Origin: Polaromonas sp.
GTDB lineage: Bacteria > Pseudomonadota > Gammaproteobacteria > Burkholderiales > Burkholderiaceae_C
NCBI GenBank assembly: GCA_030683705.1
Contig: JAUXPP010000149.1
Span: 1 to 64,000 of the forward strand
Direction of reading: 5' to 3'
Length of the DNA: 64,000 nt
Part shown: in pieces, positions 1-11,087 of the stretch
How positions within the stretch are numbered: position 1 is the first letter of the stretch
Layout: each line of letters opens with the position of its first letter
Notes under the pieces: model-generated
Databases searched by the model: none
The model's input: only the letters and a program-made list of their open reading frames with translations
Told to the model about the DNA's origin: nothing
Made by a program: the position numbers and the translations under genes

Positions 1-1
1 G

Positions 2-88
2 GGACAGCAACGTACCGTGGAACTGGTGGATTTCGCGGGCGAGCGAAAAATTTACGGCTTTCGCGGCCTCATTCAAGGGAAACTTTAA
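2..88 (+). CDS. ureB: Urease subunit beta, C-terminal fragment (5' end outside window)
   Basis: Frame 2 reads [28 protein letters not shown], stop overlaps the ureC ATG (TAATG). Confidence 0.85.
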   Translation, partial: GQQRTVELVDFAGERKIYGFRGLIQGKL

Positions 89-1806
89 TGGCCACGATAG
101 GCAGACGCGCTTACGCAGAAATGTTCGGCCCCACCGTGGGCGACCGCCTGCGCCTGTCCGACACCGAGCTGGTGGTCGAGGTCGAGGCCGACTACACCCT
201 GCGCGCCGGCAGTTACGGCGAAGAGGTGAAGTTCGGCGGCGGCAAGACCATCCGTGACGGCATGGCGCAGTCGCAAAAGACGCGGGCCGAGGGTGCGATG
301 GACTGCGTGATGACCAATGCGCTCATCATCGACCACTGGGGCATCGTCAAGGCCGACATCGGCCTCAAGGGCGGGCGCATCGCGGCCATCGGCAAGGCCG
401 GCAACCCCGACACCCAGCCCGGCGTCGAGATGATCATCGGCCCCGGCACCGAGATCATCAGTTGCGAAGGCATGATCGTCAGCGCCGGCGGCATCGACTC
501 CCACATCCACTTCATCTGCCCGCAGCAGATCGAGGAAGCGCTGACCTCGGGCGTCACCACCATGCTGGGCGGCGGCACCGGCCCGGCCACCGGCACCTTT
601 GCCACCACCTGCACGCCGGGGCCATGGAACATAGAGCGCATGCTTCAATCGGCCGATGCCTTCCCCATGAACCTGGGCTTTCTGGGCAAGGGCAACGCCA
701 GCCTGCCGGCCGCGCTGCACGAGCAGATCGATGCCGGCGTGATCGGCCTGAAGCTGCATGAGGACTGGGGCACAACACCGGCGGCCATCAGCAACTGCCT
801 GGACGTTGCCGAAGAAACCGATACACAGGTGGCGATTCACAGCGACACGCTCAATGAGTCGGGCTTCGTCGAAAACACCATCGCCGCGACCAAGGGCCGC
901 ACCCTGTGCGCCTTTCACACCGAAGGCGCGGGCGGCGGTCATGCACCCGACATCCTGAAGGTGGTCGGTGAGCAGAACTTCCTGCCGTCATCGACCAACC
1001 CGACCATGCCCTATACCGTCAACACGCTGGACGAACATGAGGACATGCTGATGGTCTGCCACCACCTGGACCCGGCGATTGCGGAAGACCTGGCCTTTGC
1101 CGAAAGCCGCATCCGCAAGGAAACCATTGCCGCAGAGGACGTGCTGCACGACCTGGGCGCGATCAGCATGATGAGCAGCGACAGCCAGGCCATGGGCCGT
1201 GTCGGCGAGGTCATCATCCGCACCTGGCAGACGGCGCACAAGATGAAGGTGCAGCGCGGCAAGCTGCCCGGCGACACCGAGCGCAACGACAACTTCCGCG
1301 TCAAACGCTACATCAGCAAATACACCATCAACCCGGCGATTGCGCACGGCATCGCCCATGAGGTGGGTTCGATCGAAGTCCGCAAGTGGGCCGATCTGGT
1401 GGTGTGGAAGCCGGCCTTCTTCGGCATCAAGCCCGCGCTGATCCTCAAAGGCGGCTTTATCGCCATGGCCGCCATGGGCGACCCGAACGCCTCCATCCCG
1501 ACGCCGCAACCGGTGCACTACCGCCCGATGTTCGGCGGCTTCGGTGGTGCGATTGCCAAGGGCTCGCTGACCTTTGTGTCGCAGGCGGGCCTCGCCGGCG
1601 GTATCAAGGAACGTTTCGGCCTGGCCAAGAATCTCGCCGCCGTGAAAAACATTCGCGGCGTGCAGAAGCGCCACATGATCCACAATGATTACGCGCCGAC
1701 GATGGAAGTCGATGCGCAAACCTACTCGGTGCGTGCCGACGGCCAGTTGCTGACCTGCGAAGCGGCAACGAGTTTGCCGATGACGCAGCGCTACTTTCTT
1801 TTTTAG
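88..1806 (+). CDS. ureC: Urease subunit alpha
   Basis: 572 aa, [31 protein letters not shown], and MVCHHLD motifs typical of UreC. Confidence 0.98.
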   Translation: MATIGRRAYAEMFGPTVGDRLRLSDTELVVEVEADYTLRAGSYGEEVKFGGGKTIRDGMAQSQKTRAEGAMDCVMTNALIIDHWGIVKADIGLKGGRIAAIGKAGNPDTQPGVEMIIGPGTEIISCEGMIVSAGGIDSHIHFICPQQIEEALTSGVTTMLGGGTGPATGTFATTCTPGPWNIERMLQSADAFPMNLGFLGKGNASLPAALHEQIDAGVIGLKLHEDWGTTPAAISNCLDVAEETDTQVAIHSDTLNESGFVENTIAATKGRTLCAFHTEGAGGGHAPDILKVVGEQNFLPSSTNPTMPYTVNTLDEHEDMLMVCHHLDPAIAEDLAFAESRIRKETIAAEDVLHDLGAISMMSSDSQAMGRVGEVIIRTWQTAHKMKVQRGKLPGDTERNDNFRVKRYISKYTINPAIAHGIAHEVGSIEVRKWADLVVWKPAFFGIKPALILKGGFIAMAAMGDPNASIPTPQPVHYRPMFGGFGGAIAKGSLTFVSQAGLAGGIKERFGLAKNLAAVKNIRGVQKRHMIHNDYAPTMEVDAQTYSVRADGQLLTCEAATSLPMTQRYFLF

Positions 1807-1812
1807 GCGCAC

Positions 1813-2271
1813 ATGGAAATCCGTGTCGACGATTTGCGCGGGCCGGCGATTGCCGCCTTGCTGCAAGTGCACCTCGACGCGATGTACCAGCACTCTCCGC
1901 CCGAAAGCGTCCATGCGCTCGATCTTGAAGCCTTGCGCCATCCGTCCATCACATTCTGGTCGGCGCACGACGGCAATGACCTGATGGGTTGCGGCGCCCT
2001 GAAGCAACTGACGCCCACACATGCCGAGATCAAATCGATGCGCACGGCGCAAGCCCATGTGCGCAAAGGCGTGGCACGCGCACTGCTGCGTCACATCGAG
2101 GCGGCAGCGCGCGCCAGGGGCATACGGCAGCTCAGCCTGGAAACCGGCCCTCACGCTCCTTTTGCCGCAGCCCGGCAGCTGTATCGCAGCGAGGGTTTTC
2201 AGGAGTGCGGGCCTTTTGCCGACTATGCGCTGGATCCCTACAGCCTGTTCATGACCAAAACTCTTTCCTGA
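1813..2271 (+). CDS. GNAT family N-acetyltransferase
   Basis: 152 aa, 'MRTAQAHVRKGVARALLRHIEAAARARGIRQLSLETG' acetyl-CoA binding motif A style. Confidence 0.85.
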   Translation: MEIRVDDLRGPAIAALLQVHLDAMYQHSPPESVHALDLEALRHPSITFWSAHDGNDLMGCGALKQLTPTHAEIKSMRTAQAHVRKGVARALLRHIEAAARARGIRQLSLETGPHAPFAAARQLYRSEGFQECGPFADYALDPYSLFMTKTLS

Positions 2272-2325
2272 TGAACGCGGACGCCCTGCGCCACAATGCA
2301 GACACTTCGCTGAACACCTGAATTT

Positions 2326-2958
2326 ATGCTCCAAGTCTCCAAATCAATTTCCCAGGGCACCGGACTGGCGCCGGTGCTGCTCAAACGCGCGGCCACGGTC
2401 GAACTCGACTGGGACATCCGCCAGAAAAGCCGCTTCGAGGCCACCGACTCGCTGGGCCGCCAGCTCGGCATCTTCTTGCCGCGCGGCACCCTGGTGCGCG
2501 GTGGGGATGTGCTGGTGGCCGAAGACGGCTCCATGGTCCGGGTGATCGCCGCGCCGCAGGCCGTGTTGCGCATCACGGCCTGCACCTCGCATGGCAGCCC
2601 GTTTGACCTGACGCGTGCCGCCTACCACCTGGGCAACCGGCATGTGCCCATCGAGCTCAAGCCGGATCACCTGAAAATTGAGCCTGACCATGTGCTGGCG
2701 GAAATGTTGCGGTCCATGCATTTGATCGTCAACGAAGTCAGCGAATCCTTCGAGCCCGAAGGCGGCGCCTACAGCGCGGGCGGCCACGGCCATGCGCATG
2801 AGGGCGGACATGGTCACGCGCACGCACCCGCTGCGGCGACTGCGCCTCACGTGCACGGGCCCGGCTGCGCGCATGACCACGACCACGGCCATGCGCACAC
2901 GCATGAGGCGCAGCCAGCCGCGATCCAGATCCACGCCCACAAGCCGCACAGCCATTGA
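2326..2958 (+). CDS. ureE: Urease accessory protein UreE with His-rich C-terminus
   Basis: Between ureC and ureF, His-rich tail ([13 protein letters not shown]...[11 protein letters not shown]). Confidence 0.93.
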   Translation: MLQVSKSISQGTGLAPVLLKRAATVELDWDIRQKSRFEATDSLGRQLGIFLPRGTLVRGGDVLVAEDGSMVRVIAAPQAVLRITACTSHGSPFDLTRAAYHLGNRHVPIELKPDHLKIEPDHVLAEMLRSMHLIVNEVSESFEPEGGAYSAGGHGHAHEGGHGHAHAPAAATAPHVHGPGCAHDHDHGHAHTHEAQPAAIQIHAHKPHSH

Positions 2959-3653
2959 GCGCCACGGCCCAGCCCCTGCCGGCCGCCAGCCTGCTGCAAC
3001 TGATCTGGCTGGCCTCCCCGGCCCTGCCGGTCGGCGGTTTTTCCTACTCCGAAGGGCTGGAAGCCGGCGTGGACCGTGCGGGAGTAGCTACTGAAAGCAT
3101 AGCAGCCGACTGGCTCAGCGACCAGTTGCACCTGAGCCTGGCGCGCGGCGACCTGGCCGTGATCGCGCAGGCCATCCCGGCCTGGCGCGACAATCAGCTC
3201 GAGCGGGTGAAAGCCCTCAACGACTGGGTGCTGCAGACCCGCGAAACCAGCGAGCTGCGCCTGCAGGCCGAACAGATGGGCCGTTCGCTGCTCGAGTGGC
3301 TGCGCAACCACCAGAGCATCAGCGACGCCCATCTGCAGGCCTGCGCGCAACTGCCACCGACCTACCCCGTCACCTTTGCCCTGGCCGCTTCGCCGCTGGC
3401 CGCCGGCGTGCCCGACTGCCTGACGGCCTACGCTTTCGGCTGGGCCGAAAACATGATGCAGGCCGCGCTCAAATCCGTGCCACTCGGCCAGAGCGCCGGC
3501 CAGCGTATCCTGGCGCGGCTGGCCGCTGAAATCCCGGCCGCCATCGCCACCGCCATGGCACTCGAGGACCATGATCGCCAGGCCTTCTCGCCCATGCTGG
3601 CGATTCTTTCATCGCAACACGAAACCCAATACTCACGACTCTTCCGCTCCTGA
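2955..3653 (+). CDS. ureF: Urease accessory protein UreF
   Basis: [21 protein letters not shown] motif; TTG start overlapping the ureE stop. Confidence 0.93.
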   Translation: MSATAQPLPAASLLQLIWLASPALPVGGFSYSEGLEAGVDRAGVATESIAADWLSDQLHLSLARGDLAVIAQAIPAWRDNQLERVKALNDWVLQTRETSELRLQAEQMGRSLLEWLRNHQSISDAHLQACAQLPPTYPVTFALAASPLAAGVPDCLTAYAFGWAENMMQAALKSVPLGQSAGQRILARLAAEIPAAIATAMALEDHDRQAFSPMLAILSSQHETQYSRLFRS

Positions 3654-3685
3654 GCGCGAAGTCATATATCTAAAAGACACTCCTG

Positions 3686-4339
<654 letters not shown>

Positions 4340-4655
4340 CTGGCGATGCGGCGCTACACACGCTTAGTCGAGCACGACATCATTTAGGGAGCGCTCTATT
4401 GCAGGGTAGGCCGCTGCGATGATGTGCAGCATCCATTGCGGGAGGCCGAGATCTAGCTCGCCGGAAGACGCGAAGGAAATCGTGCGACTGTGAGAGTCGA
4501 ATTAATACACCATTGATTCCCTGGCAGTGGTTTTCAATGTGCACCCGTCGATTGTGAAGCGCTCAAGTTGTCTCGTTCTCAAACTTGGCCATTCGAGCCT
4601 ACGACAATGACTGACATGAAATCTTTCGCAGCTAGGCGAAATTTTTGGACAAGAA

Positions 4656-5339
4656 TCAGGTCTTATCGCCTAGGAGACGCCGCAGTTCATCCTCCAAGCC
4701 AGCAAGAGCCTGTCTGACGCTTCCATTAAACTTTTCTGTGATTTTCATCCACTGCTGAACGTCAGGGGTGTGCGCTAGTTCTATGGCATAAATAAAGGTG
4801 TTGGTGATGCTAACCAACTCTTGATTCATTTGCCGAACTGCGTTGCAAACATCTTTGGACAAAAATAGCTCATTTTGAGAAAAGTAGGGCGTGAAATCGG
4901 CAGATGCCATTGCTACGTCGCCCCGCCGCTCTTCGTTCGTTCGCTCTCCTGTTGCTACAAATGGCTTTACGTAGTTTGCTACGCAGTCGTGAAGCTTCTT
5001 AAGACGGGCGTAAGTGTTGGCAATTACGTCCACGCGGCGTGTGTGGAGTTGCAAGAAGGTGGTGTTTTTCTCAGCAGCCGCTACGCTGAGTGTCGATTTC
5101 AATCGCTCTACTTCAACGTCCGACTGGGCCTTAAGCTGGGCCTTGTGCGTCTCCAGCCTTTGATCGTACTCCGCCTTGAGCTGGGCCTTGTGACTCTCTA
5201 GCTTAACGTCGTATTCAGCCTTGATTGCATTCTTTAGCCGTTCGCCTATCCATGCCTTAGTCATCCAGAGTACTAAGCTGCAGAGAGCCACGCTAACCGC
5301 TGTAGAAGTAATTATTGTAAGAAAAAAGTCCGTAAGCAT
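4656..5339 (-). CDS. Hypothetical protein with N-terminal TM segment and coiled-coil
   Basis: 227 aa ORF; hydrophobic N-terminus then repeated 'KAEYDxxLExHKAQLKA' heptad-like stretch; lower-GC patch. Confidence 0.6.
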   Translation of the reverse strand: MLTDFFLTIITSTAVSVALCSLVLWMTKAWIGERLKNAIKAEYDVKLESHKAQLKAEYDQRLETHKAQLKAQSDVEVERLKSTLSVAAAEKNTTFLQLHTRRVDVIANTYARLKKLHDCVANYVKPFVATGERTNEERRGDVAMASADFTPYFSQNELFLSKDVCNAVRQMNQELVSITNTFIYAIELAHTPDVQQWMKITEKFNGSVRQALAGLEDELRRLLGDKT

Positions 5340-5654
5340 TTAAGTGTGCGCTCCATGAGAATTAGACTGCAAGATTGGGGTCGAACTTGGCTCCCGTTGG
5401 GAATGTGAGTATCAATTCCGAAACGACCTGCTCGAGGCAAATCATGTTGGTGCGTCTGAAATTTTTCAGACCGAAAGAGTCTTCGGCTACTTCCCGTAGC
5501 GCACTCTAGGGCAAAGCGCGTGAGCTTGCATCCCTCAAATGGAGTAGGCGCACCGAGCAACAGGTACACGCCTGCCGCGCCTACGAATCCGGTCAAGCTA
5601 CACGCTTTGGTGCCAGTTGCTGCGCTTTGTAGCACTCGGCTGGAAACGCCCAGT

Positions 5655-6425
5655 CTAAATGCGAGGCTTGGTGAGCCGCTGCATGAGTGCGCGCACGGCC
5701 TTCAAGACCTCTTCTGCTTCATCGACCGTGTACCTGCGCCCTATGTGCATAGTGGGGTTCCGCCATGCTTGTTTGACCGTCAGCAAATCACCTGATATGT
5801 CTCTGAAGTACTTTTCATCTCGACGCCACTGCACACCTTTTGTCTTGTGCTTGGTATCTATCTTTGCTTGGATCTGCTTGAGATACGCTTCCCAACTTGG
5901 GGCGTAGGAAATCTTCAGGCTTTGTGCGAGCGTCTTCAGGCCGACTTCCATAACGCGCATTAGATGCATCACGCAGGAAGTGCCCAACCCGAGCGCCAGC
6001 GCTTTACCCGCATCCTCAATGTCGCTAATGGCATCAGGAAACTTGTCATTCACATCGGATCCGAACACTGCTGGGTCCTGATAGTAGGAGAGGCGACCAG
6101 GACTTACGAACAGGAAGAAGCGCGCGCGCAGCTGATCTTCGATTCTCGACCTCAAGTCAGCAACATCGCGATATAGCGCGGTGTTCTTGTATTCCCCATT
6201 GAGCTTGTCCCACATCCGGTCAGCAAGCGGGACCACCGCATCCAGCCCTAGTTCATGCGACATGTTCGTAGCAATAGTCAGGTGATGTGTGATAGCTTTT
6301 TTGTCGCCTTCGTCGATCAATCGATCTTTTCGCTGAGCGTCAGTAGATCGCCGAAGGAGCTCCATCTCCCAGTCAAAAAGGCTGACCATCAAGCTACCGA
6401 AGATAGTGGAATATTTTTTGAGCAT
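5655..6425 (-). CDS. Hypothetical protein with C-terminal HEPN-like motif
   Basis: 256 aa; 'VKQAWRNPTMHIGRRYTVDEAEEVLKAVRALMQRL' resembles the HEPN RNxxxH helix. Confidence 0.65.
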   Translation of the reverse strand: MLKKYSTIFGSLMVSLFDWEMELLRRSTDAQRKDRLIDEGDKKAITHHLTIATNMSHELGLDAVVPLADRMWDKLNGEYKNTALYRDVADLRSRIEDQLRARFFLFVSPGRLSYYQDPAVFGSDVNDKFPDAISDIEDAGKALALGLGTSCVMHLMRVMEVGLKTLAQSLKISYAPSWEAYLKQIQAKIDTKHKTKGVQWRRDEKYFRDISGDLLTVKQAWRNPTMHIGRRYTVDEAEEVLKAVRALMQRLTKPRI

Positions 6426-6834
6426 TTGACGGGCTAGTAGTTCGAGGAAAACTCGATTGTGCGCTCCTCACCTACACGCAGCGCCCTCCATATGGAGGAG
6501 TTCTGCCCAGAGCACGTGTACGTATAGTCCAAGCAAATTTGAGCTCGCCCAGGCTGCATCCTTTGGTGCAAGTCGCTGCGCTTTGTGGCACGTCGCTGCG
6601 GGCGCCTGGCCTGCCGCCTGAAAAAATCGGCCTGTCCCGGCGGTCGCTGGATCCGCCCACAAGACCCCGTCCCGGCGTGAGGGGCGCTTGTGAGGGGTTC
6701 TTGATACAGCGACACCGCGCCAGCCCGTTTTTCTTGTGGCACCAACAGCACCCCGCCGCGCCCTGCTCGGAGAACGAGGAAGCCCGGCGTGGCAGTCCAT
6801 TCACCGGCCCGCCAACGGTTAAACTACGAACCTT

Positions 6835-6923
6835 GGAAGCGTGGCAGAGTGGTCGATTGCACCGGTCTTGAAAACCGGCGACGGGAAACCGTCCGTGAGT
6901 TCGAATCTCACCGCTTCCGCCAG
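6835..6923 (+). tRNA. tRNA-Ser(TGA)
   Basis: GGAAGCGTGGCAGAGTGGTCGATTGCACCGGTCTTGAAAACCGG...GTTCGAATCTCACCGCTTCCGCCA, long variable arm, encoded CCA. Confidence 0.95.
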
Positions 6924-6930
6924 ACAGCAG

Positions 6931-6967
6931 CCACCGACAGCCTTTTTTGCTCTCGGTGGCTTTTTTG
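6931..6967 (+). terminator. Intrinsic terminator downstream of tRNA-Ser
   Basis: CCACCGA...TCGGTGG stem followed by CTTTTTTG. Confidence 0.7.
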
Positions 6968-7078
6968 TCCCTGTCCGCAGCGTTCCCGTGAGGAAACCCT
7001 TGATTTACCTGCAGCACTGAACGCAGTACGATTTGTGGGCCTCCCGAACCGTCCCCTTTCCCAACAGGAGTTCCGGCC

Positions 7079-7549
7079 ATGAAACACTTCACACGACTTT
7101 GGGTCAGCATCTGCCTGTCAGCGTCTGCTGCCGCGTTTGCGGCCGGCGACGTCAGCGAGTACGGCGGACCCTCGGGCGATCCGGTGTTGGCGTCAGCCCA
7201 GGCGGCCATCGCGAAGAAGGACTGGCCTGCCGCCCAGAGCGGCTTGCAGAAAGCCTTGGTGGGCTCGCCGCAGAACGCTGACTATCACAACCTTTATGCG
7301 TACTCGATCCGCAAGGGCGCGAACCCGGACATGGCGCTGGTGTTCAAACACTATGGCGAGGCGCTGCGGATCAACCCCAAACATCGCGGCGCGCATGAGT
7401 ACGTGGGTGAGGCCTACCTGATGGTCAATGACCTGCCCAAGGCGAAACAGCACCTGGCGGCGCTGGACAAGCTGTGTTTCCTGCCGTGCGAGGAACACAG
7501 CGACCTGAAAAAGGCGATTGCGGCCTACGAAGCCAGGCGCAAGCCCTGA
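7079..7549 (+). CDS. Secreted TPR-like protein
   Basis: 156 aa with signal peptide and TPR-like repeats (HYGEALRINPKHRGAHEYVGEAYL). Confidence 0.75.
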   Translation: MKHFTRLWVSICLSASAAAFAAGDVSEYGGPSGDPVLASAQAAIAKKDWPAAQSGLQKALVGSPQNADYHNLYAYSIRKGANPDMALVFKHYGEALRINPKHRGAHEYVGEAYLMVNDLPKAKQHLAALDKLCFLPCEEHSDLKKAIAAYEARRKP

Positions 7550-7582
7550 GGATCGCGACGCCCTGCCAGGCAGGTCTGCGGA

Positions 7583-8455
7583 CTACCTGGCGGCGGGGCC
7601 GGCTGCCGGAGCGACGCGTGCCGAGGCCTGTGCGCGCGAAGCATCCTGAACATCGTAGGAGCCGAACACCTCATGGGCCGAGCGGGTCTCCGGCAAGATG
7701 TAGACGATGCCATTGGTCCCGGTGAAGGACGGGCTCACCACGCTTTCATAGAACTTGACCGGTACATTGATGCAGCCGAAGGATATGCGGTTGTCCAGCG
7801 GACTGGGTGAGGCCAGGCGCTCGGCGCGGCGTTCCCTGGGATGGCCCTTCACGACGCGGTGCAGCGAAAGGGCCGTGTCGTAGTCCACCCAGAGCACCTC
7901 GTGGCCGTGGATATCACGGTCCAGTGAGGCCACGAAGCGACCGGCGGGTGTGGTGCGCTCGTCCGGCCGAATGCTCGACAGCTTGCGCTCACCAATCCCG
8001 GGAACAGAGTGATCCCCGACGGCAAGCCCCAGCAGCGCGGCAGTCGCGCCTCGAAGCTGACCCTGTGCGTCGAACATGAACACACGGGCCTCGCGCTTGT
8101 CGATCACCATGAAGGGCAAATTGCCGTTGTTGCCTGAGTCGACGACCCAGTCGGCCAATTTCCGGGATTCCGTCGATGGCACTTCCTGGCCAAAGTTCGC
8201 CAGCCTGAGGGCGGGAGCGGGTGCGGGCTGCGCCACGACGGCGGCGGACGCACTGGCGTTGTCACGCGGGCCGGTGGCGGCGTCTGACGTGCTCAAGGCT
8301 GGCGTGTTCTGTGAAGCAGCGGCTGGAAGCACGCCTGCGTTGAGCGCAATTGCGCCCAGCAAGAGGCCCCGGGCCAGAACGACGGCCGCCGGGTGTGCCA
8401 AGCGGGCCAGCGAGGGCCCAGCCCAAAACCTGTGTTGATGTGTCTGCGTTGGCAT
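7583..8455 (-). CDS. L,D-transpeptidase (YkuD domain)
   Basis: Signal-peptide-like N-terminus and catalytic 'RISFGCINVPVKFYE' motif. Start moved from 8518 to MPTQTHQ. Confidence 0.8.
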   Translation of the reverse strand: MPTQTHQHRFWAGPSLARLAHPAAVVLARGLLLGAIALNAGVLPAAASQNTPALSTSDAATGPRDNASASAAVVAQPAPAPALRLANFGQEVPSTESRKLADWVVDSGNNGNLPFMVIDKREARVFMFDAQGQLRGATAALLGLAVGDHSVPGIGERKLSSIRPDERTTPAGRFVASLDRDIHGHEVLWVDYDTALSLHRVVKGHPRERRAERLASPSPLDNRISFGCINVPVKFYESVVSPSFTGTNGIVYILPETRSAHEVFGSYDVQDASRAQASARVAPAAGPAAR

Positions 8456-8576
8456 CGTGGTGTTCCTGTGTGCCAGATGGTAACCCGGCAAGGCGGGCCG
8501 AAACAGCGGATTAGGCAAGCTTTACCCTGACTTTAAGGCGCTTCTCCAGGGCTTGCGCTTATCGAGCGAGGGACAA

Positions 8577-8622
8577 TAAAAAGGGCCAGCGCCACCGCGC
8601 AAACCGCGTTGGTTCTGACCCT
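8577..8622 (-). terminator. Intrinsic terminator after OMP gene
   Basis: On minus strand: AGGGTCAGAACCAACGCG-GTTT-GCGCGGTGGCGCTGGCCCT then TTTTTAT. Confidence 0.65.
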
Positions 8623-8719
8623 CTGCATTGCAGAATGAGCAACTCACTCCGCTTTGCCGGTCCAGCAGGGGCCGGAAGTTTTCACTCACCCAGGCACCCT
8701 GCTTTTCAGGCAGCTGACT

Positions 8720-9559
8720 TTAGTTGCGGCCTTCGCGTGCCGCACGGGCTGGTGGCTCGTAGGCGGGCGCTGGCGCGACATACACCGGGGCTGGTGGCGG
8801 CGGCGGAGCGACGTACACCGGAGCCGGTGGCGGCGGTGGAGCCACATAGGCGGGCGGCACGTAGGCTTGCGCAACCGGCGTCTGGGCTTTCGGGCCAAAA
8901 CGGTAGATCAGGCCGACGGACGCCATATCGATGTGGCCGCGGTTCCGGATCGGGTCATTGATGCGGTAACGTTCGAGTTCGGCACGCACAGCCAGCGCTT
9001 CCGTGATCGCGTACTGCATGCCCAGGCCCACCTTGAGGTTGGTGTCATTGCGACGCGGGTTGGTGGTGTTCACGGGCACGTTGCCGGTACTGTTGAAGCT
9101 GGCCCGGCTTTGCGCATAAGCGGCACCAATGCGGCCGAGCACCGAGAAGCGATCGGTCACAGGCAGCATGCCGACCAGATCCAGGTTCAGGCCGCGGACG
9201 CGGGTTTGACCGTTGAAGGTGCCGACCGGGGTGGTGTTGAATGTATAGCTTGACTTGCCCAGATCGAAATAACCACCTTCAACCGCAAAGTTGCGGTTGA
9301 GCTGGTAGCCGCCGAACAGCTTGTAGCCGGTGCCGCTGTTGTCTTCGGTCGTGGACTGGACAGTCAGACCCTGGCCCGCAAGCGTCCGGTTGATGGAACC
9401 GTTGTCAAAGTCGGCACGGGTGCGGCCCACGTTGCCGCCGATATACGGGCCGGTGGTTTCGTCTTGAGCAATGGCCCAGGAACTGGAAACAGTTCCCAGT
9501 ACCGCCAGAGCAATAAGACCCAGCCCGCGCCTGGCTGCTGGAAATTTTGATGCCGTCAT
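8720..9559 (-). CDS. Outer membrane beta-barrel protein with Pro-rich tail
   Basis: Signal peptide, 'GPYIGGNVGRTRADFD', barrel-like alternating strands, C-terminal (PPPPPAPVYVA)2 repeat. Confidence 0.8.
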   Translation of the reverse strand: MTASKFPAARRGLGLIALAVLGTVSSSWAIAQDETTGPYIGGNVGRTRADFDNGSINRTLAGQGLTVQSTTEDNSGTGYKLFGGYQLNRNFAVEGGYFDLGKSSYTFNTTPVGTFNGQTRVRGLNLDLVGMLPVTDRFSVLGRIGAAYAQSRASFNSTGNVPVNTTNPRRNDTNLKVGLGMQYAITEALAVRAELERYRINDPIRNRGHIDMASVGLIYRFGPKAQTPVAQAYVPPAYVAPPPPPAPVYVAPPPPPAPVYVAPAPAYEPPARAAREGRN

Positions 9560-9834
9560 GATGTCGTCCTAAGGGTTGAGACAGGTTATAAAAAGGATCC
9601 GATGATTCACTGCCGGCCTGACCCGTACGAACAATTCGATGTCAGGCAAAGAGTGAAATCAAAATCCAGTCTCAGTAGTCACTGGCCCGCGACTTGTAGG
9701 AAGATGACTACAGCCTGCGTCATTTCCCCATAAAACAACAGCACACCACTGCACAGAAATCCTTGGTCGTGTTTCGTCGTCAGGGACAGCGCTTGCGCCG
9801 GACAGGCGCGTGGCAACAGCGGCGACAGCGGTGT

Positions 9835-11082
9835 TTACTGTCGGGAATCGAGAAACAGCAGTTGCAGGTCGTTGAGGAAATCGAAGCCGCGCTCGGTCGG
9901 CTTGACCTGCACAAAATCGCGCGTGATCAGGCCCTTGCGTTCCGCTTCCTCCAGGCCGGCCTCGATGGCGGTCAAGGGCAGGCCGGTTTTTTCCGCAAAG
10001 TCCTGCAGCATGAAGCCTTCGCGCAGGCGCAGCGCATTGAGCATGAACTCAAACGGCAAGTCGGCGCGCGCCACCTCGGTGTCCTGCGCTGCCGGCGCGC
10101 CGGCCAGCGCCTTGTTCATGTACAGCGCCGGTTCACGAAAACGCACCTGGCGCACCACGCGGTGCGCAAAGCTGAGCTTGCTGTGGGCGCCGGCGCCTAT
10201 GCCGAGGTAGTCGCCGAATTGCCAGTAGTTGAGGTTGTGCACACAACGGTGGCCGGGCCGGGCATAGGCCGAAACCTCGTAACGCTCCATGCCCGCGGCG
10301 GCCGTCATCTCGGTGATGCGGTCCAGCATGGCGTAGGCGTCGTCGTCTTCCGGCAGCACCGGCGGGTGTTTGGCGAAGAAGGTGTTGGGCTCGACCGTCA
10401 GGTGGTAAATCGAGATGTGCGGCGGCGCAAACACCAGCGCCTGCCGCATGTCGCGCTCCAGCCCGGCCAGCGTCTGCCCGGGCAAGGCATACATGATGTC
10501 GAGGTTGAAGGTATCGAAAGCCTGCGCGGCTTCCTCGACCGCGGCGATGGCCTGCGCGCGGTCGTGCACCCGGCCCAGCGCCTGCAGGTGCCGGTCGTCA
10601 AAACTCTGCACGCCGATGGACAGCCGCGTCACGCCGGCGCTGCGGAAGGCCTTGAAACGGTCTTTCTCGAAGGTACCGGGATTCGCCTCCAGCGTGATTT
10701 CGCAATCGGGTTCGAGCCGCAGGCGGGCGCGGATGTCGCCGATCAGCCGGTCGATGGCCTGCGGTGAAAACAGGCTGGGCGTGCCGCCGCCGATAAAAAT
10801 GCTGTGCACCGTGCGGCCCCAGACCAGCGGCAGCGACGCCTCCAGGTCGGCCATCAACGCGTCGAGGTAACGCTGCTCGGGCAGCTCTCCGCGGCTTTCG
10901 TGTGAATTGAAGTCGCAATACGGGCACTTCTTCAGGCACCAGGGCAGGTGCACATACAGCGACAGCGGCGGCAAGGCGGCCAGCCGCAGGGTGCCGCCCC
11001 GCATATAGTGCTGGATGTCTTTCAGCGCGCCGCCACTTTCCGCGGCAGCTTCTGCACTGACGACCGGAATCGGAAACGCCAT
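9835..11082 (-). CDS. hemW: Radical SAM heme chaperone HemW (coproporphyrinogen III oxidase-like)
   Basis: LYVHLPWCLKKCPYCDFNSH CxxxCxxC motif, IFIGGGTPSLFS, and NYWQFGDYLGIGAGAHSK. Confidence 0.92.
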   Translation of the reverse strand: MAFPIPVVSAEAAAESGGALKDIQHYMRGGTLRLAALPPLSLYVHLPWCLKKCPYCDFNSHESRGELPEQRYLDALMADLEASLPLVWGRTVHSIFIGGGTPSLFSPQAIDRLIGDIRARLRLEPDCEITLEANPGTFEKDRFKAFRSAGVTRLSIGVQSFDDRHLQALGRVHDRAQAIAAVEEAAQAFDTFNLDIMYALPGQTLAGLERDMRQALVFAPPHISIYHLTVEPNTFFAKHPPVLPEDDDAYAMLDRITEMTAAAGMERYEVSAYARPGHRCVHNLNYWQFGDYLGIGAGAHSKLSFAHRVVRQVRFREPALYMNKALAGAPAAQDTEVARADLPFEFMLNALRLREGFMLQDFAEKTGLPLTAIEAGLEEAERKGLITRDFVQVKPTERGFDFLNDLQLLFLDSRQ

Positions 11083-11087
11083 GATGG

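Noticed and set aside
988-2334. 448-aa antisense ORF opposite ureC/GNAT
   Set aside because: Low-complexity His/Arg/Gly translation typical of reverse-frame GC-rich ORFs; ureC is unambiguous.
5312-5635. 107-aa minus ORF between the two accessory genes
   Set aside because: Spans the dispersed 30-mer repeat and overlaps the next gene's start; likely non-coding.
6472-7209. 245-aa minus ORF across tRNA-Ser
   Set aside because: Translates tRNA-Ser and its terminator; not a plausible protein.
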